This document shows positions 28,239 through 36,119 of a DNA stretch of 64,000 nt, in pieces (the stretch's first letter is position 1; the number at the start of each line of letters is the position of its first letter). Both the position numbers and the translations under genes were made by a program. The DNA comes from Candidatus Cloacimonadota bacterium. Lineage in GTDB: Bacteria; Cloacimonadota; Cloacimonadia; Cloacimonadales; GCA-2742885. Where the stretch lies: positions 62,001-126,000 of the forward strand of contig PDOO01000023.1 of the NCBI GenBank assembly GCA_002742885.1, in the 5' to 3' direction. The notes below the pieces were generated by a model, which was not told where the DNA came from, made no database searches, and saw only the letters and a list, made by a program, of their open reading frames with translations.

Positions 28239-28392
28239 TATGTGTTTCCGCATTTTTTTACGGGAATGCATAAAAAGAAGCTTCCCGACAATTTTATCTT
28301 GTTGCAAGGACGACTTTATTAAAATTCATTTTTAGATTTTATCGTTTTCATGGCGGAAGTTTCAGATAAAAAATCCGCAGAAGGAGAGTGCC

Positions 28393-29412
28393 GTGAAGGC
28401 AAAATTAGAACAATTAACGGAAGAGGCCAAAAAAGCGATCGAAAATTCCGAAACAATACATGACCTCTTAAATATTAAGTCTCGTTTTACGGGAAAAAAA
28501 AGCGAATTAAATCAATTTATGAAACAAATGGGATCTCTTCCCAAAGAAGAAAGACCTGCTTTCGGTAAATTGGTAAACGACGCAAAACAAATTATAGCCG
28601 GACATATATCGGAAAAAGAAGAAAAAATAAAAGAAGCTGAATACAAACAAAACCTTCTCGACAATAAAGTCGATATTTTTCGTCCGGGAAGAAAAAGAGG
28701 AAAGGGCGGATTGCATCCTATTACCAAAGTTTGGAGAGAAATTGAAGATGTTTTTATCGGCATGGGATTTCAAGTTGCCGAAGGCTTCGACATTGAGGAC
28801 GAATATCATAACTTTGACGCTTTAAATACGCCCGAAAATCATCCCGCCAGAAATCTCAGCGATACATTCTATATAGATAAAGATGTTCTTTTGCGCACTC
28901 AAACATCAACTGTTCAAATCAGAACCATGGAAGAATTTAAACTGCCGATTCGGATTGTTTCTCCCGGCAGATGTTATCGCAATGACAACGATGCAACTCA
29001 TTCTCCGGCTTTTCATCAGGTAGAGCTTCTTGTGGTTGAAGAAGGCGCAAACTTTGTTCATCTTCGGGAAGTTATGGACACATTTGTCCGATCCGTTTTC
29101 GGAGAAGAAATCGGAACCAGAGTGCGTCCGCATTTTTTCCCTTTCACCGAACCGAGCGCAGAAATAGATATTAATTGCGTGAAATGTCACGGAGCCGGAT
29201 GTTCTTTGTGCAAAGAGAGCGGTTGGCTTGAAATGGGCGGAGCCGGAATGGTTGATCCCAATGTTTTTGATATGGTCGGCATAGATTCCGAAAAATATTC
29301 CGGTTATGCTTTCGGTATGGGATTGGATCGTATTGCCATGCTCAAATACCATATTCCGGATATGCGTTTATTATTCCAAAACGATATACGCTTTTTGAGA
29401 CAATTTAAATAG
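28393..29412 (+). CDS. pheS: Phenylalanine--tRNA ligase alpha subunit
   Basis: 339 residues. The N-terminal coiled coil (about 1-85) contacts tRNA. Class II motifs follow: HPARNLSDTFYI, SPGRCYRNDNDATHSPAFHQ (motif 2) and FGMGLDRIAMLKY (motif 3). It charges tRNA-Phe as alpha2beta2 with PheT. The start is GTG, with AAGGAG seven bases upstream. Order rplT-pheS-pheT is common. Confidence 0.97.
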   Translation: MKAKLEQLTEEAKKAIENSETIHDLLNIKSRFTGKKSELNQFMKQMGSLPKEERPAFGKLVNDAKQIIAGHISEKEEKIKEAEYKQNLLDNKVDIFRPGRKRGKGGLHPITKVWREIEDVFIGMGFQVAEGFDIEDEYHNFDALNTPENHPARNLSDTFYIDKDVLLRTQTSTVQIRTMEEFKLPIRIVSPGRCYRNDNDATHSPAFHQVELLVVEEGANFVHLREVMDTFVRSVFGEEIGTRVRPHFFPFTEPSAEIDINCVKCHGAGCSLCKESGWLEMGGAGMVDPNVFDMVGIDSEKYSGYAFGMGLDRIAMLKYHIPDMRLLFQNDIRFLRQFK

Positions 29413-29426
29413 GACGGGGTTTTTGT

Positions 29427-31820
29427 ATGAACATCAGTTTTAAATGGTTAAAAGATTATCTTGATTTACCCGTAAATGAAAATGAACTTGCCGATAAAAT
29501 GACTTTTGCCGGCATAGAAGTTGAAAAAATAAAAAATATAAATGAAGAGTTAAAGCAAATAAAAGTTTCTGAGGTTCGAGAGTGCGAAAAACATCCGAAT
29601 GCTGATAAATTGTCGCTGTGCAAGGTTTTTGACGGAAACGAAGAACATCAGGTTGTTTGCGGCGCTCCTAATTGCCGTTCGGGATTAAAGGTCGCTTTTG
29701 CTCCCGTCGGAACGGTTTTTGATGATTTTAAAATAAAAAAAGCGAAGATAAGAGGCGTTCAGTCTTGCGGAATGCTTTGCTCGGAAGCTGAATTGGGATT
29801 ATCTGAAGCAAATGACGGTATCTTTGAGTTGCCCGAAGATGCTCCCGTCGGGGAAAATTTAGCAGATTTTTTGGAAAAAACAGATACCGTTTATGAAGTT
29901 GAGATTACTCCCAATCGTCCTGATTTGTTGGGCATGATCGGGGTTGCCAGAGATTTATCGGCTCTCTTTGAAACGGATATAAAAACTCCTGATCTTACTC
30001 TGCCCGAAGGAACAGGACATATCTATAATGATTTAATGGTTGAAAACCAAAAATCCGATAAATGTTTTCGTTATACAGCTCGCATGATCAAAAATGTGAA
30101 AGTAGCTGAATCTCCGGATTGGCTTAAAGAAAAGTTGCTTGCTGCCGGTTTGCGTCCCGTAAACAATATTGTCGATATTACCAATTTTGTGATGATGGAA
30201 TACGGACATCCTTTGCATGCTTTTGATTATGCTGAAATTGCCAAGCGTAAAATAGTTATCAGAGATGCCCGAGAAAACGAAAAGTTCGTTGCTTTAGGCG
30301 GAGAAGAATACGAACTAAATCCTTCTGATTTGGTGATTGCCGACGGTCAAAAAATTCTTGCTTTGGCGGGAATTATCGGCGGAGCCGATTCCGGCATAAA
30401 AGATTCTGCGGTTAATATTGTTTTGGAAGCTGCCGATTTTGATCAATTCTCGGTTCGCCGTACAGGAAACAGATTGAAAATAACCACGGATTCCTGTTAC
30501 CGATTTGAAAGAGGAATGTCGTCTGAAAATGCCGACAGAGCAAGTCGCAGAGCCGTAAAACTTATTCTTGAAATTGCCGGAGGCGAATTAGTCGGCGGAG
30601 AAATTGACAGTTACAGATTGAAAAAAGAAGCAAAAAAAGTTTCGGTTCGTATGTCGAGAATCGAAAAAATTTTAGGGATTAAAGCAAAAAAATCTTTGAT
30701 TATCGATTATCTTACCCGATTAGGCTTGAAATTGGAGTCTGAGGAAAACGGTACGCTTTGTTTTATTATTCCTGATTACAGGCAAGATCTTGTCAGAGAA
30801 ATAGATTTGATTGAAGAAATTATCAGGCTTTACGGTTACGACAATGTTGCAATACCCGAGCCGCTTCCCGAAATTACGGATAAAAAGAGCTTTTATGCAA
30901 GACGGGATGTTGCCGATATTTTGGTTGAAAACGGTTTCTTTGAAATTATAAATTTGTCTTTCGGAGATTATGAAGCTTTGGATAAACTGAAGCTCGCAGA
31001 AGACGATCGTCGAAGAAAAACCGTGAAGATAAAAAACCCTCTCGGAAAAAATTCATCCGTTATGCGTTCTACTTTGATTCCTCATTTGTTGGAGAATGCT
31101 CGTTATAATATTAATCACGGAGAAAAGAATTTTAAAACTTTTGAATTGAATAAGGTCTTTTTCGATGATGAATCCAAGTTGGGAAAAGAAGAATGGAATA
31201 TTTGCGGATTGCTTACCGGATCAGTTGCCGAGCCTTATTGGAAAGATAAAGACAGCGAGATTGATTTTTACGACGTAAAAGGAACGGTTGAAGAAATTTT
31301 AGAAAAATATTTTGTGATGAAAAATTTGCGTTTGTCGGAATCTTTTGAACCGTATTTCCAAACAGGAGCTGCTGCCGTTTACGAAAAAAATAATCAAAAA
31401 ATTGTTGAGTTAGGTAAAGTTGATCCTAAAATTTGCGAAGTTTTCGGAATTGAAAAAGAAATATGGCTTTTTGATTTTAATTTCTCGGCTTTGTTGCGTA
31501 TGACTGATTGCCCGACAGCTGAATTTAAACCTCTTCCGAAAGTTCCTTTTGTGCAGCGAGATCTTTCTTTCGTTATATCAAAACAACATAATTTTTCCGA
31601 AATAGAAAAGGCGGTCGGAGAAGTTAATCCGAAGATAATAAAAAATGTCAGTTTGTTTGATATTTACGAGGGAAACAATATTGAAAAAGGCGCCCATAGT
31701 CTGGCAATAAACATTATTTTGGGATCGGAAACAAAAAACTTGACGGATGAATATATAAACAATCTTTTAGCGAAAATCCAAAAGAAACTGATTGACAGGT
31801 TTTCGATAAAAATGAGGTAG
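29427..31820 (+). CDS. pheT: Phenylalanine--tRNA ligase beta subunit
   Basis: 797 residues, the normal long bacterial form. Domains in order are an N-terminal OB-fold tRNA-binding module (HPNADKLSLCKVFDG, VVCGAPNCRSGLKVAFA), the B3/B4 editing region with VEITPNRPDLLGMIGVARDL, B5, the catalytic-like core, and a C-terminal ferredoxin-fold anticodon-binding domain (PKVPFVQRDLSFVI). It edits mischarged Tyr. It starts 14 bases after pheS. Confidence 0.97.
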   Translation: MNISFKWLKDYLDLPVNENELADKMTFAGIEVEKIKNINEELKQIKVSEVRECEKHPNADKLSLCKVFDGNEEHQVVCGAPNCRSGLKVAFAPVGTVFDDFKIKKAKIRGVQSCGMLCSEAELGLSEANDGIFELPEDAPVGENLADFLEKTDTVYEVEITPNRPDLLGMIGVARDLSALFETDIKTPDLTLPEGTGHIYNDLMVENQKSDKCFRYTARMIKNVKVAESPDWLKEKLLAAGLRPVNNIVDITNFVMMEYGHPLHAFDYAEIAKRKIVIRDARENEKFVALGGEEYELNPSDLVIADGQKILALAGIIGGADSGIKDSAVNIVLEAADFDQFSVRRTGNRLKITTDSCYRFERGMSSENADRASRRAVKLILEIAGGELVGGEIDSYRLKKEAKKVSVRMSRIEKILGIKAKKSLIIDYLTRLGLKLESEENGTLCFIIPDYRQDLVREIDLIEEIIRLYGYDNVAIPEPLPEITDKKSFYARRDVADILVENGFFEIINLSFGDYEALDKLKLAEDDRRRKTVKIKNPLGKNSSVMRSTLIPHLLENARYNINHGEKNFKTFELNKVFFDDESKLGKEEWNICGLLTGSVAEPYWKDKDSEIDFYDVKGTVEEILEKYFVMKNLRLSESFEPYFQTGAAAVYEKNNQKIVELGKVDPKICEVFGIEKEIWLFDFNFSALLRMTDCPTAEFKPLPKVPFVQRDLSFVISKQHNFSEIEKAVGEVNPKIIKNVSLFDIYEGNNIEKGAHSLAINIILGSETKNLTDEYINNLLAKIQKKLIDRFSIKMR

Positions 31821-31823
31821 AAT

Positions 31824-32243
31824 ATGGAACATAAAGAAGTAAACGGTTTTGAACAAAAGGTTCAAATGCTTATTGATCGATATAAAAGCATAACCGAAAA
31901 ATACAAAAATTTGCAGGAAAAATACAATTCGGAAGTTAAAGAAAGAGAAGATGTTGAAATGCGAGAAATGGTTTTGGAAGACAAATGCGCCGAAAAAGAT
32001 AAAAAAATCAGCAGTTTGGAGGAAAGCCTTTCTCAAAAAAATAATGAATTATTATTGCTTGAAGAAAAATATGCTTCATTGCAAATAAAATATGATGAAA
32101 CTAATGCCAGAGCAAATGATTTGGAAGAAAGAAAACGTAAGGTCTCTTCCCGTATAGATGAAGTCTTTTCACAAATTACAAGTGAAGATATCGTTTCCGA
32201 AATGGACAATCTTTTAGCTGAATCAGACGAAATTAAATTATAA
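31824..32243 (+). CDS. Small coiled-coil protein between pheT and zapA
   Basis: 139 residues with no signal or membrane segment. Nearly the whole of it (about 10-115) has the heptad pattern of a long parallel coiled coil, rich in Lys and Glu (for example EKYKNLQEKYNSEVKERED). The position directly before zapA suggests a division-associated partner, as small coiled-coil genes often sit there; the sequence alone does not identify it. It begins three bases after the pheT stop and ends five bases before zapA. Confidence 0.75.
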   Translation: MEHKEVNGFEQKVQMLIDRYKSITEKYKNLQEKYNSEVKEREDVEMREMVLEDKCAEKDKKISSLEESLSQKNNELLLLEEKYASLQIKYDETNARANDLEERKRKVSSRIDEVFSQITSEDIVSEMDNLLAESDEIKL

Positions 32244-32248
32244 TAAGA

Positions 32249-32524
32249 ATGCATTCTGTAGATGTTGAGATTTTTGGCAAAATGTATCGGCTTAAAACCG
32301 ATAATCCTGAAAGAATTCTGAAATGCGCCGAATTTCTTAATAATGAATTGAATGCTATTTACAAAAAATTCCCTACAGTTGACACCGGCAGGATTGTGGC
32401 GTTAGGCGCAATGATTATAACTGAAAAAATGTTCCTTTTGCAGGAAGAAAATGCGAAATTAAAATCTGCGAGCGATAAAGTAAATTCCGCAATAGATAAT
32501 GTTTTCAATTTGGAGACGGAATAA
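32249..32524 (+). CDS. zapA: Cell division protein ZapA
   Basis: 91 residues. The N-terminal strand VDVEIFGKMYRLKTDNPE and the following helix, then DTGRIVALGAMIITEKMFLL leading into a C-terminal coiled coil, match ZapA. ZapA crosslinks FtsZ filaments at midcell. No strong ribosome binding site is visible, so coupling to the preceding gene (five-base gap) is likely. The 6S RNA that follows is the classic neighbour of zapA. Confidence 0.85.
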   Translation: MHSVDVEIFGKMYRLKTDNPERILKCAEFLNNELNAIYKKFPTVDTGRIVALGAMIITEKMFLLQEENAKLKSASDKVNSAIDNVFNLETE

Positions 32525-32535
32525 ATTTTTCTTTT

Positions 32536-32706
32536 TTACCGGCGATATTCGTGATGGTAATTTGTTCTTACTCACTTAAATTAAGGAGTGCTGACTCGAT
32601 GTTGCTCACATGCCGGGCTTGTTCCCGGACTTGAAAGACATATGATAGGCGTTCCACCTTGTTTTCGAGGTATAAGACAAAAATCACACGGTATCGCCAG
32701 GTATAT
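32536..32706 (+). ncRNA. ssrS: 6S RNA
   Basis: A noncoding stretch of about 170 bases between zapA and rny folds like 6S RNA. The closing stem is GGCGATA (32541) with TATCGCC (32692), extended by CGTGAT / ATCACACG and TTGTTCTTA / TAAGACAA. A large internal bubble follows, with small hairpins in its strands (CACT..AGTG on the 5' side, ACCTTG-TTTT-CGAGGT on the 3' side). A terminal arm ends in CCGGG-CTTGTT-CCCGG. 6S RNA mimics an open promoter and holds sigma-70 RNA polymerase in stationary phase. The location next to zapA supports the call. Exact ends are estimated. Confidence 0.8.
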
Positions 32707-32750
32707 TTACAACTTGCCTCTTAGCCTGATCCGTCGATGAGAGGATATAA

Positions 32751-34310
32751 ATGGAAATACTATTTTTGATAATCGGACTTATTACGGGGCTGTCAATCCC
32801 GATTGTTTTTTACCTTGTTAAAAAAGCCCAAGTGGATAAAGCAATTTTTGATGCTCATAAACAAGCGCAAACCATTATTGCGGAATCAAAAAAAGAAGCG
32901 GAAGTTGAACGTAAAGAAATCATTCTTGAAGCTAAGGAAGAGTGGTATAAAGTTCAAAAAAGACAAGAGGATCAGATAAATGATCGTCAAAAAGAACTTC
33001 GGGATCAGGAAAAAAGATATAACAAACAATTGGTTAATCTTGATAAACGTCTTGAATCTTTGGATAAAAAAGAACAATCCATCAGCGATCAGCAGGAACG
33101 AAACAGACAACAAGAAAAAGTATTGGAAAATAAGAATAAAAAATTGGATGCTCTTATCGAGGAACAGGAAACAAAACTTCAACAAATCGCCTGTTTATCA
33201 AAAGATGAGGCTGTTCAAATCATGCGCAACGAGTTAATCGAGACAGCTCGAATCAGCTCTGTTTCAGATATTCGCAATATAATTGAAGAAAGTAAACAAA
33301 CTGCCAATCGCGAAGCAGCTAAAATAATTTCTTCGGCTATCCAAAGACTTTCGGTTGATTATGTCGCCGAATCAACCGTTGCAGTGGTTGCTTTGCCCGG
33401 AGATGACATGAAAGGGCGCATTATCGGACGAGAGGGACGTAATATCAGGGTTTTTGAAAAATTATCCGGCGTCGATGTTATCATTGACGATACGCCTGAA
33501 TCAGTAGTTCTGTCATGCTTTGATCCGGTTCGACGGGAAATTGCCAGAATTGCTTTGGAAAAATTAATTTTGGACGGCAGAATTCATCCCGGACGAATTG
33601 AAGAAGTTATAGAAAAAACCAAACAGGAAATGGATGACAATATGATTGCCATCGGCGAACAGGCATGCTTGGAAGTAAATATTCATAACATTTCTCCTAA
33701 CCTTATTAAGCTTATCGGACGCCTTCAATACAGAACAAGTTACGGACAAAATATTTTAAAACACAGTATTGAAGCAGCTTGGATTTGCGGAACTATGGCT
33801 GCCGAACTCGGTTTGGATCAGGAGATTGCTCGCAGAGCCGCATTTTTGCATGATATAGGAAAAGCTATTGATCATGAATTTGACGGATCGCATGCCGTAC
33901 TCGGAGCAAATCTTGCCCGTAAAAACGGTGAAAGCAAATTGATTGTCAATGCTATAGAAGCTCACCACGAAGAAGTTGAACCGGAAAGCGTTTATGCTGT
34001 TCTTACTCAGGCTGCCGATGCCGTTTCCGGAGCAAGACCGGGAGCCAGACGGGAAATGATCGAAACTTATATGCAAAGACTGGAAAAAATGGAAGAGATT
34101 TGCAATCGCGTGGAAGGGGTTTCCAAATCTTATGCTATTCGAGCCGGCAGGGAAGTGAGAATTATTGTTGATCCGACTTTGATCGAAGACGAAAAAACTG
34201 TCTTTATTGCCAATGACATAGCAAGTCAAATTGAAGAAGAAATGCAGTATCCGGGACAGATTAAAGTAACGGTTATCAGAGAAACCAGACGCAGTTCCAC
34301 GGCAAAATAA
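32751..34310 (+). CDS. rny: Ribonuclease Y
   Basis: 519 residues. An N-terminal membrane anchor (ILFLIIGLITGLSIPIVFYL), a long coiled coil to about residue 200, a KH domain with MKGRIIGREGRNIRVFEKLSG, and an HD domain with AAFLHDIGKAIDHEFDGSHA. It is the membrane-bound endonuclease that starts mRNA decay in many bacteria. GAGAGG precedes the ATG. It is followed directly by its usual neighbour ymdB. Confidence 0.96.
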   Translation: MEILFLIIGLITGLSIPIVFYLVKKAQVDKAIFDAHKQAQTIIAESKKEAEVERKEIILEAKEEWYKVQKRQEDQINDRQKELRDQEKRYNKQLVNLDKRLESLDKKEQSISDQQERNRQQEKVLENKNKKLDALIEEQETKLQQIACLSKDEAVQIMRNELIETARISSVSDIRNIIEESKQTANREAAKIISSAIQRLSVDYVAESTVAVVALPGDDMKGRIIGREGRNIRVFEKLSGVDVIIDDTPESVVLSCFDPVRREIARIALEKLILDGRIHPGRIEEVIEKTKQEMDDNMIAIGEQACLEVNIHNISPNLIKLIGRLQYRTSYGQNILKHSIEAAWICGTMAAELGLDQEIARRAAFLHDIGKAIDHEFDGSHAVLGANLARKNGESKLIVNAIEAHHEEVEPESVYAVLTQAADAVSGARPGARREMIETYMQRLEKMEEICNRVEGVSKSYAIRAGREVRIIVDPTLIEDEKTVFIANDIASQIEEEMQYPGQIKVTVIRETRRSSTAK

Positions 34311-35098
34311 TGAAATTATTGTTTCTTGGAGATATTTTCGGGAGACCCGGGCGAAAAGTCGTTAAAAATCTTGTGCCTGAATTGCGAAAAGAATATAAGA
34401 TTGACTTAGTTATCGCCAATTGCGAAAACCTTGCTTCCGGACGGGGAATAACTTCTCGAACAGCGGAAGAAATGTTTCGTAGCGGAGTTGATCTTTTTAC
34501 CGGAGGAAATCACCTGTGGGATAAGCGTGAAAGTTATGATTATATTCGCAATTGTAAAAAAATTGTTCGTCCGGCAAATTATCCGCCTTCTGCATTGGGG
34601 CAAGAAAAGCTTATCCATACCTGCGAGAACGGAATTAAAATAGGCGTTTTTAACTTGGTCGGACAGGCGTTTATGTCAAATTCCGATAATCCTTTTTTGA
34701 AAGCTGATGCTTTGATTGAAGAATTATCTGCTGAGGTTAAAATTATTTTTGTCGATTTTCATGCCGAGTCCACTGCCGAAAAACGTTCGATGGGATTTTA
34801 TCTGGACGGTCGCGTTTCTGCTTTGATCGGCACTCATACCCATATCCAAACTGCTGACGAAGAAATTCTTCCTCAAGGCGCCGCCTATATTACGGATGCC
34901 GGAATGACCGGAGCTCATGATTCCGTTATCGGAGTAAAAAAAGAAATAATTTTGGATAAGATAAAAACGGGAATGCCGAATCGTTACGAAGCTTCAGATA
35001 AAGGTTTGCAAATTAACGGAGTCATTATCGAAATTGATAATGATACCGGTAAATCTTTAAGGATTGAAAGATTAAGGAGAAAATACAATGATACTTAA
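34310..35098 (+). CDS. ymdB: YmdB-family metallophosphoesterase
   Basis: 262 residues. Metal-binding motifs are FLGDIFGRPGRK, IANCENLASGRGIT, GGNHLWDK and DFHAESTAEKRSMG, then GTHTHIQTADEEIL. Members hydrolyse 2',3'-cyclic nucleotides or cAMP and are linked to RNase Y function and to biofilm or motility switching in Bacillus. The start overlaps the rny stop by one base and its end overlaps folD by 11 bases, so the three genes form one transcript. Confidence 0.92.
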   Translation: MKLLFLGDIFGRPGRKVVKNLVPELRKEYKIDLVIANCENLASGRGITSRTAEEMFRSGVDLFTGGNHLWDKRESYDYIRNCKKIVRPANYPPSALGQEKLIHTCENGIKIGVFNLVGQAFMSNSDNPFLKADALIEELSAEVKIIFVDFHAESTAEKRSMGFYLDGRVSALIGTHTHIQTADEEILPQGAAYITDAGMTGAHDSVIGVKKEIILDKIKTGMPNRYEASDKGLQINGVIIEIDNDTGKSLRIERLRRKYNDT

Positions 35099-35948
35099 AG
35101 GTAAAGCCGTTACCCGAAAGATTTATGATAAAATAAAGAGCGGATTGGCGGATCAGCAGCGTCAGCCCAAACTTGCCGTTTTGGTTATCGGATATGATCC
35201 TGCTTCCGATTTTTATGTGAAAAATCTGCAAAAAAACGGTAAAAAGAACGGTATTAAAGTTGAAGTTATAAATCTTTCGTCAGAAATATCTCAAGATGAT
35301 TTTATTAAAGAAATCGAAAGGTTTAATATTGATCCCGGTACGGATGCCGTTATGTTGCAGAAGCCTTTCCCAGAACATTTTGATGATGAATACATTGCCG
35401 AAAAAATTAATCCTGAAAAAGATGTCGATGCTTTTCATCCCGTTAATATGGGTAATCTGGTGTTGGATAAACCCGGGTTTATTCCTTGTACTGCCGCTGC
35501 CGTTTTGGAGATTTTGGACTATTATGAAATTGAAACAAGCGGTAAAAACGTTGTTGTCTTGGGAAGAAGCAATATTGTCGGTAAACCTCTGGCTAATCTG
35601 TTGTTAAGAAAAAATAAAACAGGAAATGCTACCGTAACCGTTTGTCACAGCAGAACAGAAAATTTGCCTTCTTGCATCAGAAAAGCGGATATTCTCATTG
35701 CAGCGATAGGACAGCCGGAATTTGTGAAAGGAGATTGGATAAAAGAAGGAACCGTTGTCATTGATGTCGGCATAAATCTTAAAGAAGACGAAGAAGGAAG
35801 TCGCTATACGGGAGACGTTCTCTATGATGAGTGCGAAGGTAAATCAGGCGCAATAACGCCTGTTCCCGGCGGTGTCGGATCGGTTACTTCGGCAATGCTT
35901 TTGATGAATGTTTACAAAGCTTTTAAAAACAGAGCGGAAAAAGAATGA
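35088..35948 (+). CDS. folD: Bifunctional methylene-THF dehydrogenase / methenyl-THF cyclohydrolase
   Basis: 286 residues. VLVIGYDPASDFYVKNLQKN holds the substrate Tyr and Lys, DAVMLQKPFPEHF is the family loop, and VVVLGRSNIVGKPLANLLL begins the NAD(P) domain, with GAITPVPGGVGSVTSAMLL near the end. It interconverts methylene-, methenyl- and formyl-THF, the same pool that FtcD feeds. AAGGAG lies within the end of ymdB. Confidence 0.96.
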   Translation: MILKGKAVTRKIYDKIKSGLADQQRQPKLAVLVIGYDPASDFYVKNLQKNGKKNGIKVEVINLSSEISQDDFIKEIERFNIDPGTDAVMLQKPFPEHFDDEYIAEKINPEKDVDAFHPVNMGNLVLDKPGFIPCTAAAVLEILDYYEIETSGKNVVVLGRSNIVGKPLANLLLRKNKTGNATVTVCHSRTENLPSCIRKADILIAAIGQPEFVKGDWIKEGTVVIDVGINLKEDEEGSRYTGDVLYDECEGKSGAITPVPGGVGSVTSAMLLMNVYKAFKNRAEKE

Positions 35949-36037
35949 TTTTTATGACTTAAACCTTTACCGATCAATAAAATTCATTTTCTCCCTGAAT
36001 TAATTTTATATTATTGCGACGGAGATTGAAATTTTTG

Positions 36038-36055
36038 TTGACGATATACCGGTAT
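36038..36055 (+). promoter_or_regulatory. TTGACG plus palindrome upstream of lipoprotein gene
   Basis: TTGACG at 36038-36043 is followed at once by the perfect 10-base palindrome ATACCGGTAT (36046-36055), 64 bases before the next start. It could be a -35 element overlapped by an operator. A single site only; no second copy was found nearby. Confidence 0.3.
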
Positions 36056-36119
36056 TATTAATTTTTTTGCAGATATTAAAAAAAATTTTAAAAAATAAAG
36101 AGAAATAACGGAGGATTAT

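Noticed and set aside
28240-28392. T-box or other riboswitch before pheS
   Set aside because: No T-box bulge (TGGNACC-like) or specifier stem could be found; the gap looks ordinary.
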